Source of the DNA: VMCP01 sp964527775
Lineage (GTDB): Bacteria > Bacteroidota > Bacteroidia > NS11-12g > UBA955
Direction: 5' to 3'
Length of the DNA: 64,000 nt
NCBI GenBank assembly: GCA_964527775.1
Contig: CAZGQS010000001.1
Coordinates: forward strand, 248,001-312,000
The notes under the pieces are model-generated. The model did no database searches, was not told the DNA's origin, and saw nothing but the letters and a program-made list of their open reading frames with translations. This document shows, piece after piece, positions 1 to 9,167 of this stretch; the stretch's first letter is position 1; every line of letters begins with the position of its first letter. The position numbers were made by a program, and so were the translations under genes.

Positions 1-386
1 TCTTCTTTGGCACGAATGGTGTTTTCATGTCGTTTAACCTTGCCATCCAAATAATCATCTCCATCAACACCAATGATCCAGCCACCAAGTTTGGCACCGG
101 CGTGATGAGTTTGTTCATAATAGAATATTGAATTATTGATTTCAGTCAAATTGCCTGATGATTTCAATAAATCAAAATATTGAACACTCGAATTATAAAA
201 TTCTTCGGTTCCGGCTACAAGATTAGGATTTATAAATTGAGGTTTAACAATTCTCAAATAGCTTAAATCCGACTTTTGAGCTTTTTCAATTAACAAGTGT
301 TCGGGGAGTTTCCCAGATCCTAGACTTACTACATCAGAAATTACTTCCTGTTTCGGAAGAAGAGTATTGATGGGAAAAACCTTCAT
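1..386 (-). CDS. DUF1015 family protein (partial, 3' end off the left edge)
   Basis: The N-terminal 128 codons or so are present and the rest lies outside the window. The reading starts MKVFPINTLLPK and includes GGWIIGVDGDDYLDG followed by KVKRHENTIRAKE. The second stretch matches the conserved block of DUF1015 proteins, where a DYLdGxIKxHE motif precedes a charged region. The ATG lies 8 nt after the serA stop, so it is the third gene of a serC-serA-DUF1015 unit. DUF1015 genes commonly sit beside serA/serC in Bacteroidota, but the biochemical role is not established. Family recognition is by motif only. Confidence 0.75.
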   Translation of the reverse strand, partial: MKVFPINTLLPKQEVISDVVSLGSGKLPEHLLIEKAQKSDLSYLRIVKPQFINPNLVAGTEEFYNSSVQYFDLLKSSGNLTEINNSIFYYEQTHHAGAKLGGWIIGVDGDDYLDGKVKRHENTIRAKE

Positions 387-394
387 AAAAAAAT

Positions 395-1345
395 CTACTT
401 TAAGTGTTGAACTATTTTCTCAGCCAACTCAATTCCTACACGCATTTGAGCTTCTGCAGTGCTAGCACCAATATGAGGACTCAATGAAGCATTATTTAGT
501 GATAAAATGGTATCATTTGTAGGAGGTTCATTTTCAAAAACATCCACCCCTGAAAAAGCAATCTTACCATCTTTCATTGCTTGTGCGAGTGCATTTTCAT
601 TGACAACTCCTCCCCTTGCACAATTGATCAAAACGGCGCCTTGTTTCATTTTACGGATTTCAGATTCACCGATAGATTCGGCACTACCAGGTGTATGCAC
701 GGTTAAAATATCACTTTCTCCTAAAACAGTATCTAAATCCTGGCCTTTCAAGGTAATTTGAAAGTTTTTTACTTGATATTCAGGATGTAAATTAACCACT
801 AAATCAAATGATCTTCCTTTATAATCGTAAACTAAGACTTTCATACCAAGTCCAATAGCCATTTTAGCAACTTCTTGTCCTATTCTTCCGAATCCAATGA
901 TTCCAATACTTTTTCCTGTTAATTCAAATCCTTCAGAGGCAGTTTTTTTGAGGGACTTAAATTCTTCTTTTCCGAATTCAGGCATTCTTCTATTGCTGAG
1001 ATGCAAGAATCTTGAAACCGAAAATGCATGTGCGAACACCAATTCAGCTACACTTCTAGAAGAGGCATTTGGGGTATTCAATACAGGGATACCTGCTACA
1101 CCAGCAGCTTTAAGATCAATATTATCTAAACCAACGCCAGCTCTCGCAATAACTTTTAAATTAACCCCAGCTTGAATGACCTCGGATGTAACTTTTGTGG
1201 CACTTCTAACTATCAAAACCTCATAATTGCTTATTTTATCGCAAAGCTCCGATTGGGGTATTGATTGAGTATCTACTTCAAATCCTGCATTTTCAAGAAT
1301 TGCTTTTCCCGCGGCGTCTATACCGTCATTTGCTAAAATTCTCAT
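395..1345 (-). CDS. serA: D-3-phosphoglycerate dehydrogenase, short form
   Basis: It oxidises 3-phosphoglycerate to 3-phosphohydroxypyruvate with NAD+, the first step of serine synthesis in the cytoplasm. The 316-residue protein has the D-2-hydroxyacid dehydrogenase layout: an N-terminal substrate segment with ARAGVGLDNID near residue 68, the Rossmann loop GFGRIG at 151-156, an INCARGG segment near 240, and the catalytic-histidine motif HIGAST near 291. It ends just after this domain, so the C-terminal ACT regulatory domain of long SerA enzymes is absent, as in many Bacteroidota. It starts 2 nt after the serC stop, so the two are surely cotranscribed. Confidence 0.93.
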   Translation of the reverse strand: MRILANDGIDAAGKAILENAGFEVDTQSIPQSELCDKISNYEVLIVRSATKVTSEVIQAGVNLKVIARAGVGLDNIDLKAAGVAGIPVLNTPNASSRSVAELVFAHAFSVSRFLHLSNRRMPEFGKEEFKSLKKTASEGFELTGKSIGIIGFGRIGQEVAKMAIGLGMKVLVYDYKGRSFDLVVNLHPEYQVKNFQITLKGQDLDTVLGESDILTVHTPGSAESIGESEIRKMKQGAVLINCARGGVVNENALAQAMKDGKIAFSGVDVFENEPPTNDTILSLNNASLSPHIGASTAEAQMRVGIELAEKIVQHLK

Positions 1346-1347
1346 GA

Positions 1348-2424
1348 TTACTTGTTGAAATTAGTCATTACATCTACCAAGGCTTGAACACTCTCAAGTG
1401 GTAAAGCATTGTACAAGGATGCCCTATAACCACCTACGCTTCTATGTCCTTTGATTCCGGAAATTCCATGTTCTTTACAAGCGGTTTCAAATTTTTCCTC
1501 CAAAGAGTTATATTCAGGTTTGAAAACAAAGCAAACATTCATTTTACTTCTACTGTTTACTTCTGCAGTACCTTGAAAATATTCGCTACTGTCAATGGTA
1601 GAATACAATAAATCAGCTTTTTCAGAATTGCGTTTTTCCATACCTTGCACGCCACCCATTTGTTTCACCCATTCAAGGTTGTATTTAGATACTAAAATGG
1701 GGAATACAGGTGGGGTATTATACATGCTTCCGTTTTTAGCATGTGTTTGATACTTGAGCATTGTTGGAACATGTCTTTCAGACATATTATTGTACATGGA
1801 TTTCTTGATGATTACCAATGTAACACCTGCTGGCCCAAGATTTTTTTGTGCACCGGCGTATATGAGATCAAATTTACTTACATCAACTGGACGAGAGAAA
1901 ATATCAGAGCTCATATCACAAATCAATGGAATATCGCATTTTGGAAATTCTTGTATTTGAGTTCCGTAAATGGTATTGTTTGAAGTGCAATGGAAATAAT
2001 CATCGGTATTATTGATGGTATACTCTGTTGGGACAAAATTGAAGTTTTTACCTTCACTGCTTGCAACAACATTCACATTTCCAAAATGAACTGCTTCTTC
2101 AATTGCTTTTGTTGCCCAAGTTCCAGTGTTTGTATATGAAGCCGATTTTTTCAAGAAATTCATTGGAATTTGAAAAAACTGTGTAGAAGCTCCACCTTGA
2201 ACGAAAAGTACATCATACTCATCTGAAACCGAAAGAATCTCACGGATTAAAGAAATGGCCTCATCCATCACCGCTTCAAACTGTTTGCTTCGGTGAGAAA
2301 TTTCCAAAATGTTTAAACCTGTGTTCGCGAAATTTACTAGATCTTCTCTGCTTTTTTCAATGGCATACTGCGATAAAATTGAAGGACCTGCAGAAAAATT
2401 GTGAATCTTTTTGGTGTTGCTCAT
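1348..2424 (-). CDS. serC: Phosphoserine aminotransferase
   Basis: This PLP enzyme converts 3-phosphohydroxypyruvate and glutamate to phosphoserine, the second step of serine synthesis; it can also act in pyridoxine synthesis in some bacteria. The 358-residue product starts with the family block HNFSAGPS and carries the PLP lysine in GAQKNLGPAG (Lys194). The C-terminal KGHRSVGGYRASLYNA segment is also typical of SerC. It is the first gene of the serC-serA-DUF1015 unit. A near-consensus box (TAAAATTG, 2434-2441) lies 9 nt upstream of the ATG. The length is normal for the family. Confidence 0.96.
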   Translation of the reverse strand: MSNTKKIHNFSAGPSILSQYAIEKSREDLVNFANTGLNILEISHRSKQFEAVMDEAISLIREILSVSDEYDVLFVQGGASTQFFQIPMNFLKKSASYTNTGTWATKAIEEAVHFGNVNVVASSEGKNFNFVPTEYTINNTDDYFHCTSNNTIYGTQIQEFPKCDIPLICDMSSDIFSRPVDVSKFDLIYAGAQKNLGPAGVTLVIIKKSMYNNMSERHVPTMLKYQTHAKNGSMYNTPPVFPILVSKYNLEWVKQMGGVQGMEKRNSEKADLLYSTIDSSEYFQGTAEVNSRSKMNVCFVFKPEYNSLEEKFETACKEHGISGIKGHRSVGGYRASLYNALPLESVQALVDVMTNFNK

Positions 2425-2433
2425 AAACTACTA

Positions 2434-2453
2434 CAATTTTACGTGTATAATTG
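2434..2453. promoter_or_regulatory. Divergent promoter region between serC and the 2469 gene
   Basis: Only 44 bp separate the two divergent start codons. On the minus strand TAAAATTG (2434-2441) and on the plus strand TATAATTG (2446-2453) each match TAnnTTTG at all but one position. The two promoters would be nearly back to back. The assignment rests on sequence similarity alone. Confidence 0.45.
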
Positions 2454-2468
2454 CGTGTTTACAAGAAA

Positions 2469-3053
2469 ATGCAGTGTTTGTTTCGGATATTTTCAATGAC
2501 AATTTTATTATTTAATTGTTCTTCAGTCTTTTCGCAATATGAAGGTTTAGATAGCAATAGAAGACAAATGAAGCAAATAAAAAAAGAAGACGATGCTCCC
2601 TTTGCAGATGAGATTGTTGCATACCGTTATAGAGACCTGAAGTATAATGGTGCAGATGTAACGGCTTTTGGTTATGCTGGAGTGTATTCTCTGGAATTAT
2701 CGCCTTACACAGGATTGCATTTCAACAATAAAATTTTTGCAGCAGCTGGTCTTTCAGGAGGATTTTTTCAAAGTGATTTACGAGGAATAGCCACATTCAA
2801 TGGCGCCACATTTGCATTCGTTAGAATACCCATTAATTCTATCTTCCTGCATGCAGAATACAGATATCAAAATGCATTGGTCGATATCTCACCAAATATC
2901 AGAGAAACTTATGGAACAGGAATATTTGGGATTGGATATGCAGATGGTTCGCAAATCAATTCCTATTTTTTAGTAGGTTTTGCAACCAATCCCAAGTATG
3001 CCTATACCTCCTCATTGGGAAGTATCATTTATCGATTTGGTTTTCGATTTTAG
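2469..3053 (+). CDS. Small outer-membrane-like protein with signal peptide
   Basis: I do not recognise the family. The predicted product is 194 residues. Residues 1-23 form a signal peptide ending CSSVFSQ. The mature part has alternating polar and hydrophobic segments and ends IIYRFGFRF, with the terminal aromatic typical of outer membrane beta-barrels. A charged segment (RRQMKQIKKEDD) precedes the barrel-like part. I chose the ATG at 2469 over an in-frame TTG at 2451, because the ATG opens directly into the signal peptide. The 3' end overlaps the convergent nuoN by 4 bp. A small barrel or periplasmic protein is an inference. Confidence 0.6.
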   Translation: MQCLFRIFSMTILLFNCSSVFSQYEGLDSNRRQMKQIKKEDDAPFADEIVAYRYRDLKYNGADVTAFGYAGVYSLELSPYTGLHFNNKIFAAAGLSGGFFQSDLRGIATFNGATFAFVRIPINSIFLHAEYRYQNALVDISPNIRETYGTGIFGIGYADGSQINSYFLVGFATNPKYAYTSSLGSIIYRFGFRF

Positions 3054-4438
3054 AAAATTCTTTCGGTGATCACAGGTAATAGCCCCAATGTAATGATCAA
3101 CAACATACCAATAATTAAACAAATCTGAGAAAAAAGCCCATTATTTGAGTTTTGTTCAACATCTACCTCATTAGATTCTGCTAATGCATATCTGAAAGGT
3201 TTAAAATAATAGGCAATACTGATTGCAGAACCTAATAAAGCTAAATAAACGGAGTAATGGTTCTGGGAAAAAGCAGCTGAAAACAATTGGTATTTTGCTA
3301 CGAAACCAATGGTAGATGGAACCCCAGCAATAGAAAGTGTACCAATGACTAAAGCGGCCATGTCAATTTTGTTATTCTTGATGTTTTTGAACATTTCGAA
3401 TGACTTTTCTCCATGAACTGAGTATTTATCCATCAGATAAAATAGGATTATTGTTCCTAATCCATAACTCAATAAATAAGTTCCAAGTATTGGAAGATTC
3501 TCTTCCATTGGTAGAATTAAAAACAATAGTAAATATCCTGCATTAGAAATACTTGAGTATGCCAAGGTTCTTTTCACGGTTTGTTGAACCAAAGCTGCAA
3601 TATTTCCAGCCAGTATAGTCAATATACTAACAGGTACAATCCATTGATTGATCCAAATTTGCATGGGTGAAAAGGTATTTATCAACTGTGCGAATGCAAC
3701 AAATCCAGCTACTTTCACAATCACTGCCATAAATGTCGCTACACGATTTGGACTACCTTCATAAACATCGGGGCTCCAAAAGTGAAAAGGAACTGCTGAT
3801 ACTTTAAATAACAAACCTACCGACATCAAAATAACTCCAGCCTTCAGAAGAACAGGAAATTCACCAAAATGAGCGGCAAATGAAAGTTTCATTTGAATTT
3901 CAGCAAGAATCAACGTTCCTGAACCGCCATAGGTAAATGCTGCACCTAGAAGGAAAATAGCCGTTGAAAATGCACCCATAAGGAAATATTTCATGGCCGC
4001 TTCGTTACCATAAATATTCTCTTTTTCACTACCTGCTAATACGAACAAAGGAATAGAAAGTACTTCCAATCCCAAGAAAAGCATAACAAGGTGTTGAGAC
4101 CCAACCATCATCATTGCACCGGTTAATGCAAAGGCAAACAATCCTAAAACGTCTGCACCTTTTTTATCGGTAGATGGCAATAAAGAAAGAATGTAAAATC
4201 CAAAGAAAGAAAGTACAGAAACCATACTTAATTTAAAAGCGCTGAAGTTCAACATATGGGAGGGTACCCATTTGAAGAGTTCAGAAAAATCTATCCAACC
4301 TTGACTTTCAGCCCCAGATAACAATGCTGATAACAGCATGAAAAGTTGAAGAATCCCAAGGCTCTTTGACTCTGACTTATTTAAACCCCAGAAAAGGGTA
4401 ATAACACCTCCTAAAAAAACTAAGGCTATTCCAATCAT
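3050..4438 (-). CDS. nuoN: NADH-quinone oxidoreductase subunit N
   Basis: This is an antiporter-like membrane subunit of respiratory complex I in the proton-pumping arm. The 462-residue protein is almost entirely hydrophobic helices. It contains the conserved lysine-bearing segment LLFKVSAVPFHFWSPDVYEG and the SISNAGYLLL region, diagnostic of the NuoN/M/L family. It is the last gene of the nuoI-N block and overlaps nuoM by 4 bp (ATGA), which indicates translational coupling. Its 3' end overlaps the convergent 2469 gene by 4 bp with no visible terminator. Confidence 0.95.
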   Translation of the reverse strand: MIGIALVFLGGVITLFWGLNKSESKSLGILQLFMLLSALLSGAESQGWIDFSELFKWVPSHMLNFSAFKLSMVSVLSFFGFYILSLLPSTDKKGADVLGLFAFALTGAMMMVGSQHLVMLFLGLEVLSIPLFVLAGSEKENIYGNEAAMKYFLMGAFSTAIFLLGAAFTYGGSGTLILAEIQMKLSFAAHFGEFPVLLKAGVILMSVGLLFKVSAVPFHFWSPDVYEGSPNRVATFMAVIVKVAGFVAFAQLINTFSPMQIWINQWIVPVSILTILAGNIAALVQQTVKRTLAYSSISNAGYLLLFLILPMEENLPILGTYLLSYGLGTIILFYLMDKYSVHGEKSFEMFKNIKNNKIDMAALVIGTLSIAGVPSTIGFVAKYQLFSAAFSQNHYSVYLALLGSAISIAYYFKPFRYALAESNEVDVEQNSNNGLFSQICLIIGMLLIITLGLLPVITERIF

Positions 4439-5856
4439 GATAATACTCCTTTCGCGTTAGAAATTTCTAACATTAACTTTTCTACAGACAAGGGAAAGAT
4501 TTCCAAAATAACTTGTGGGAATAATCCGATAAACAACACCGTAAATGCGACAATTATCAAAGGTAGATAATCTACAAAAGATATCTCTGACATTTTAATG
4601 TCGTTAGAACCTAAAGCTGCTTTTTGAAATATCCTTAACATATAAACAGCACATAAAATGATGGTTAAACCAGAGAGGACACCGTGAATTGAGTTGTATT
4701 TGAATACACTGTTTAATAACATGAATTCTCCAGGAAAACCGCTAGTTAATGGCGCTGCTGCAGTTCCAATGACAATGATAAAAAACAAAACAGTGAAAAA
4801 CTTAAACTTAGATGCAATTCCACCTAATTCAGATAAGTTTCGAGTATTTGCATTTTTTTGAATGATGTCAATGATTAAGAACATACCAACCACGTTTAAG
4901 CCGTGAACCAACATTTGTAATAATCCACCATTAAAACCTGATGAGTTTAAAGTAAAGAAACCTGCAGCGATAAGTCCTACGTGAGACAATGAACTGTAGG
5001 CGGTGATGCGTTTCATATCATCTTGGCGAATGGCTATGATTCCACCATAAATAATTCCAGTTACAGCTAAAGTCATTACTATTGGTTGATAAAAGTCAAT
5101 ACTCTCTGCTGCTAGTGGCATATACCAACGAATCAGTCCGTAAAGACCCATCTTAAGCATTATACCTGATAACAACATGCTTCCTTGTGCAGGCGCATTG
5201 GTATAGGTATCTGCTTGCCACAAATGAAATGGGAAAATAGGTATTTTAACGGCAAACGCCAATAAAAGTCCCCCGCCAATAATCAGCGATTGTGAATGAC
5301 TCAGCTGGGTATTTAATAAATCAGCATAGGCAAAACTTCCTCCGGAAAGCGAAGCCAAATAGATCAATGAAGCCAACATTGCAAGGGAACCAACAAAAGT
5401 GTATATGAAAAAACGGATGGTTGTTACAAAATTGTCTTTTTCTGAAAACTGGAGTGTAATAAAGTAAATAGGAATCATGGCAAGCTCCCAGAAAAGGTAA
5501 AATATTAAACCATCCTGTGCCATGAAAACACCATTCAAACCTGCTTGCATTAAAAATGCCCAAGCAATGAGTTTTTGATTTTGGTCTTTGACAGACAAAA
5601 CTATGATGGGCAATAATATCTGGGTCAATAATAACATGAACCAAGTAATTTGATCAATAACCATAGTAAAACGAACAGATTCGCCTAGCCAGGGTTGATC
5701 AAACACAACTAATCCATCGGGAAATGAACCCTGATTGTATTTAGTCAATAAAACTACCAAACCAATTAGACTTAAACCAGAGGCAATCCATCTTGATTTA
5801 ATTGGTAAAAATGCCCAAATTAATGAAGCAAGTATGGGTATAAGTATGAGTTCCAC
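4435..5856 (-). CDS. nuoM: NADH-quinone oxidoreductase subunit M
   Basis: This is a membrane subunit of complex I, homologous to Mrp antiporters and acting in proton translocation. The 473-residue protein has multiple transmembrane helices. It carries the NuoM signature AFAVKIPIFPFHLWQADTY, the AYSSLSHVGLI segment and HGLNVVGMFL. It shares its terminal base with the nuoL stop (5856) and overlaps nuoN by 4 bp, so the block is tightly coupled. Length is normal for the flavobacterial form. Confidence 0.96.
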   Translation of the reverse strand: MELILIPILASLIWAFLPIKSRWIASGLSLIGLVVLLTKYNQGSFPDGLVVFDQPWLGESVRFTMVIDQITWFMLLLTQILLPIIVLSVKDQNQKLIAWAFLMQAGLNGVFMAQDGLIFYLFWELAMIPIYFITLQFSEKDNFVTTIRFFIYTFVGSLAMLASLIYLASLSGGSFAYADLLNTQLSHSQSLIIGGGLLLAFAVKIPIFPFHLWQADTYTNAPAQGSMLLSGIMLKMGLYGLIRWYMPLAAESIDFYQPIVMTLAVTGIIYGGIIAIRQDDMKRITAYSSLSHVGLIAAGFFTLNSSGFNGGLLQMLVHGLNVVGMFLIIDIIQKNANTRNLSELGGIASKFKFFTVLFFIIVIGTAAAPLTSGFPGEFMLLNSVFKYNSIHGVLSGLTIILCAVYMLRIFQKAALGSNDIKMSEISFVDYLPLIIVAFTVLFIGLFPQVILEIFPLSVEKLMLEISNAKGVLS

Positions 5857-7745
5857 TATGCAAAAATTAAATTAACACCCAACAACAATACAATGGCAAT
5901 AACCATGTACAATAAATACATTTCAATATTTCCGTTTTGAACTTTTTTATTCAATCTACCTATCACCTTTAGTAAAGGGAAGATTCCAAATGTAAACGCT
6001 CTCAAAATCAATCCATCGAACAAATCATGCAATATGCTTGATGTGATTTCTAAAGGACGAACAAAAACCTTATTGTAGAATTCATCAACATAAAATTTGT
6101 TCTGTAATAAACCACCTAACCCGGTTGAGGTCTCAGCTGGTATAGTGGCTTTGGTTACAAAGATGTTCCTAGCAATTAAAAATCCGGTTACGAAAATCAA
6201 AACAGCAATTCCTATTAATACATATTCAGTACTATGATCAATTTCATGAATAGATTGGGGAATAATGAAAAGGGGCTTCAACCAATTGAATAGAAATCCT
6301 TCAGTATGAGTAAGATAAGCGGGTAAGTTTAATGCACCACCTAGAATACTCAAAACCGCTAAAACCATCAAAGGTAAGGTCATATTAATTGGAGATTCGT
6401 GCACTTTTTCAAATGCATAATGGTGATTTCTATATTGACCGTGAAACGTCAAGAAATAAAGTCTAAACATGTAAATGGTGGTCAATAATGCTGAACCCAC
6501 CAATAATGCGTAAGCAACTTTATTGTGCATAAACACAGCGGTCAATATTTCATCTTTTGAAAAGAATCCAGAAAGTAAGGGAAATCCGCTGATAGCTAAA
6601 GTTCCAATCAAAAATGTAAGATGCGTCAATGGCATCTTTGATTTAAGTCCACCCATGTGTCTGATATCTTGTTCATGATGCATACCATGAATAACGCTTC
6701 CAGCTCCCAAGAATAAAAGAGCTTTAAAAAATGCATGAGTGGTAACATGGAACAATGCAGTTGTGTATGCTCCAGTGCCCAACGCTACAAACATGAAACC
6801 CAGTTGACTCACTGTTGAATACGCCAATACTTTTTTAATGTCATTTTGTTTCAATCCTATAAGAGCAGCCATAACAGCAGTTCCTAATCCTACCCAAAGA
6901 ATAATTTCATTGGTAAGTGGCGATAGAGCAAATAAAACTTGGCAACGAACAGTAAGATAAATACCTGCGGTAACCATTGTTGCCGCGTGAATTAATGCAG
7001 AAACTGGTGTTGGACCCGCCATTGCATCAGGTAACCAAGTGAAGAGTGGGATTTGAGCACTTTTACCTGTAGCACCCACAAAAAGCAATAAACTAATTGC
7101 GGTTAACATGTTAGTGGATGTGTTTCCGGCAGCAATTTGAGTAAATACCACGTCGTAATCGAGAGAGCCAAACTGGGAAATTATCAAGAACATCCCTAAA
7201 AGAAGTCCTAAATCACCAATACGGTTCATAATAAATGCTTTTCTCGCAGCTTTTCCGTAATCTTCGTTTTTATACCAAAATCCGATTAACAAATAAGAAC
7301 AAAGTCCAACGCCTTCCCATCCAAAGAACATCATCAAGAAGTTAGAACCAAGCACTAACAACAACATGTTGAATATGAAGAAGTTCAGATATGCAAAAAA
7401 CTTGTAAAATCCTTCATCTTCTTTCATATATGAAATAGAATACAGATGAATCAGTGTGCCTATTCCGGTAATAATCAAGGTCATCCAAATAGAAAGTCGA
7501 TCTAATTGAAATGCAACTTTTAACGATAATTGATCAATTTGGAGGAATGTAAATAAATCTAGGTGAATAGAATTGTTCTCTGGTTGAGAAATGATGCTCC
7601 AATTGAGAATTGCGATGACAAAAGCACCTAAAACGGCAGAGGTACCAATTGCACCAACAACTATTTTTGGCAATTTATTACCCAATACACCGTTGATGAT
7701 AAAGCCTAATAACGGGAGGCCTAGAATTAAAATAATTGGATTCAT
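5856..7745 (-). CDS. nuoL: NADH-quinone oxidoreductase subunit L
   Basis: This is the distal antiporter-like subunit of complex I, with the long lateral C-terminal helix. The 629-residue protein contains FFGWEGVGLCSYLLIGFWY, the conserved GKSAQIPLFTWLPDAMAGPT lysine/proline segment, the HAATMVTAGIYL helix and AYSTVSQLGFM. The C-terminal part (about 520-629) supplies further hydrophobic helices, as expected for NuoL. It abuts nuoK and nuoM with one-base overlaps. Confidence 0.97.
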   Translation of the reverse strand: MNPIILILGLPLLGFIINGVLGNKLPKIVVGAIGTSAVLGAFVIAILNWSIISQPENNSIHLDLFTFLQIDQLSLKVAFQLDRLSIWMTLIITGIGTLIHLYSISYMKEDEGFYKFFAYLNFFIFNMLLLVLGSNFLMMFFGWEGVGLCSYLLIGFWYKNEDYGKAARKAFIMNRIGDLGLLLGMFLIISQFGSLDYDVVFTQIAAGNTSTNMLTAISLLLFVGATGKSAQIPLFTWLPDAMAGPTPVSALIHAATMVTAGIYLTVRCQVLFALSPLTNEIILWVGLGTAVMAALIGLKQNDIKKVLAYSTVSQLGFMFVALGTGAYTTALFHVTTHAFFKALLFLGAGSVIHGMHHEQDIRHMGGLKSKMPLTHLTFLIGTLAISGFPLLSGFFSKDEILTAVFMHNKVAYALLVGSALLTTIYMFRLYFLTFHGQYRNHHYAFEKVHESPINMTLPLMVLAVLSILGGALNLPAYLTHTEGFLFNWLKPLFIIPQSIHEIDHSTEYVLIGIAVLIFVTGFLIARNIFVTKATIPAETSTGLGGLLQNKFYVDEFYNKVFVRPLEITSSILHDLFDGLILRAFTFGIFPLLKVIGRLNKKVQNGNIEMYLLYMVIAIVLLLGVNLIFA

Positions 7746-8071
7746 CAGTCTTTCAATTGATCTAAGAAACTAACATCGGTTTTACGTGTATTACGATAAA
7801 CCATTACCAAAATTGCTAATCCAACGGCAGCTTCGGCAGCTGCTACAACCATGATGAAAAATACAAACATTTGACCGTTTGCATTTGCATCTCCCATGTA
7901 TTCGGTGAATGCGGCCAATAGAAGATTTACAGAGTTCAACATCAACTCAATGCACATCAATAAAACGATGGCATTTCTTCTGAACAAAACACCAAATAAG
8001 CCAATACTAAAAAGTACAGTGCTTAAATAGATGTAATGGCTTATTTCAAGATTATGAAAAACGTTAAGCAT
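7745..8071 (-). CDS. nuoK: NADH-quinone oxidoreductase subunit K
   Basis: This small membrane subunit of complex I has three transmembrane helices and buried acidic residues on the proton path. The 108-residue product has the family features GLFGVLFRRNAIVLLMCIE and LMLNSVNLLLAAF, with a glutamate in helix 2, and AAAEAAVGLAILVMVYR with a glutamate in helix 3. It overlaps the 3' end of nuoJ by 8 bp. Confidence 0.96.
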   Translation of the reverse strand: MLNVFHNLEISHYIYLSTVLFSIGLFGVLFRRNAIVLLMCIELMLNSVNLLLAAFTEYMGDANANGQMFVFFIMVVAAAEAAVGLAILVMVYRNTRKTDVSFLDQLKD

Positions 8072-8612
8072 TATTATTATTATTCAAATCCACTAATTCT
8101 TCAGAATTTTTATCTCTTTTACCCAAAAGAACGGCTCCTACCATAGCTGAAATAAATAGTATTCCAGATAATTCGAAAGGAACCAAGTATTCAGTCATCA
8201 AAACTCGACCAAGGTTTTTTACCAAACCGATGCCTTCAGATGGTGCAGGCATAACTGCAATTCCTGATTTCTGGAATGCCGCCGTTAATGTAATTAAAAC
8301 CATACCCGCTGCAATACTTGCAGCTATACCCCAAAGATTGCTTTTTATGGGTTCTGATTCTTTACTTAAGTTTAATAGCATTAATACAAATAAGAATAAA
8401 ACCATAATTGCACCAGCATAAACCATCAAATTCACTATCGCCAAAAACTGTGCATTAAGTAATATGTAATGGGCTGATATACTAAAAAAAGTTAAAATCA
8501 ATGCTAAAACGCTATGAACAGGATTTTTACTTGTTACTACATACAATGCACTCAAAATGGTAATGAATGAAAGTATGAGAAATGGAAGGGGTAAACTACT
8601 AATTTCTGACAT
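8064..8612 (-). CDS. nuoJ: NADH-quinone oxidoreductase subunit J
   Basis: This is a membrane subunit of complex I. The predicted 182-residue product has about five hydrophobic helices and the conserved MVYAGAIMVLFLFVLMLL segment of NuoJ. I chose the ATG at 8612 (MSEISSLPLP) because it lies 1 nt after the nuoI stop. A further upstream in-frame start would run back into nuoI. The protein ends LNNNNNA, encoded by five AAT triplets next to the nuoK start. Confidence 0.94.
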   Translation of the reverse strand: MSEISSLPLPFLILSFITILSALYVVTSKNPVHSVLALILTFFSISAHYILLNAQFLAIVNLMVYAGAIMVLFLFVLMLLNLSKESEPIKSNLWGIAASIAAGMVLITLTAAFQKSGIAVMPAPSEGIGLVKNLGRVLMTEYLVPFELSGILFISAMVGAVLLGKRDKNSEELVDLNNNNNA

Positions 8613-8613
8613 T

Positions 8614-9153
8614 TTACTTGTTTTGATAATCCCAAACTTGTCTTTTAGATACATCCACACGTTGATCTATTGGTTCAACGAGTTTATCTTTTCCGAAGAT
8701 GAACTCATCTCTTCCAAAATTGGCATCAACTATTCTATCTGTTAGGAAAATAGCTTCTTTGGGACATGCTTCTTCACAAAGTCCGCAGAAAATACATCTC
8801 AACATATTAATTTCATAGGTTGAAGCGTATTTCTCTTCTCGATAAAGATTCTCCTCTCCTTTTGTTCTTTCAGAAGCAATCATTGTTATTGCTTCTGCTG
8901 GACATGAAACCGCGCAAAGTCCGCAAGCCGTGCATCTTTCTCTACCTTGTTCATCTCTTTTCAAAACGTGTTGTCCGCGATAAATAGCTGACATAGGCCT
9001 AGTTTCTTCAGGATATGAAACTGTATTTTTCTTTTTAAAGAAATGCTTCAATGTAATCCACATACCTCCAAAAACTGCAGGCAAATAGATTCTCTCCGCA
9101 AAAGACATCTTTTTATTGGAGACAGATTGGGAACGATTGGTTAATGACTGCAT
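8614..9153 (-). CDS. nuoI: NADH-quinone oxidoreductase subunit I
   Basis: This ferredoxin-like subunit of complex I carries iron-sulfur clusters N6a and N6b in the connecting arm. The 179-residue protein holds two 4Fe-4S motifs, CTACGLCAVSCP and CIFCGLCEEACP. The N-terminal amphipathic stretch LPAVFGGMWITLKHFFKK is typical of NuoI. It is the first gene of the nuoI-N block. Only 14 nt separate it from the stop of the OmpA-family gene upstream and I see no promoter of its own, so it is probably read from that gene's promoter. Confidence 0.96.
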   Translation of the reverse strand: MQSLTNRSQSVSNKKMSFAERIYLPAVFGGMWITLKHFFKKKNTVSYPEETRPMSAIYRGQHVLKRDEQGRERCTACGLCAVSCPAEAITMIASERTKGEENLYREEKYASTYEINMLRCIFCGLCEEACPKEAIFLTDRIVDANFGRDEFIFGKDKLVEPIDQRVDVSKRQVWDYQNK

Positions 9154-9167
9154 AAGTGAAAAACGTT

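Noticed and set aside
395..1345. SerA without ACT domain as a truncation
   Set aside because: The reading has intact catalytic and NAD sites, and short SerA enzymes are common. The next gene starts 8 nt downstream.
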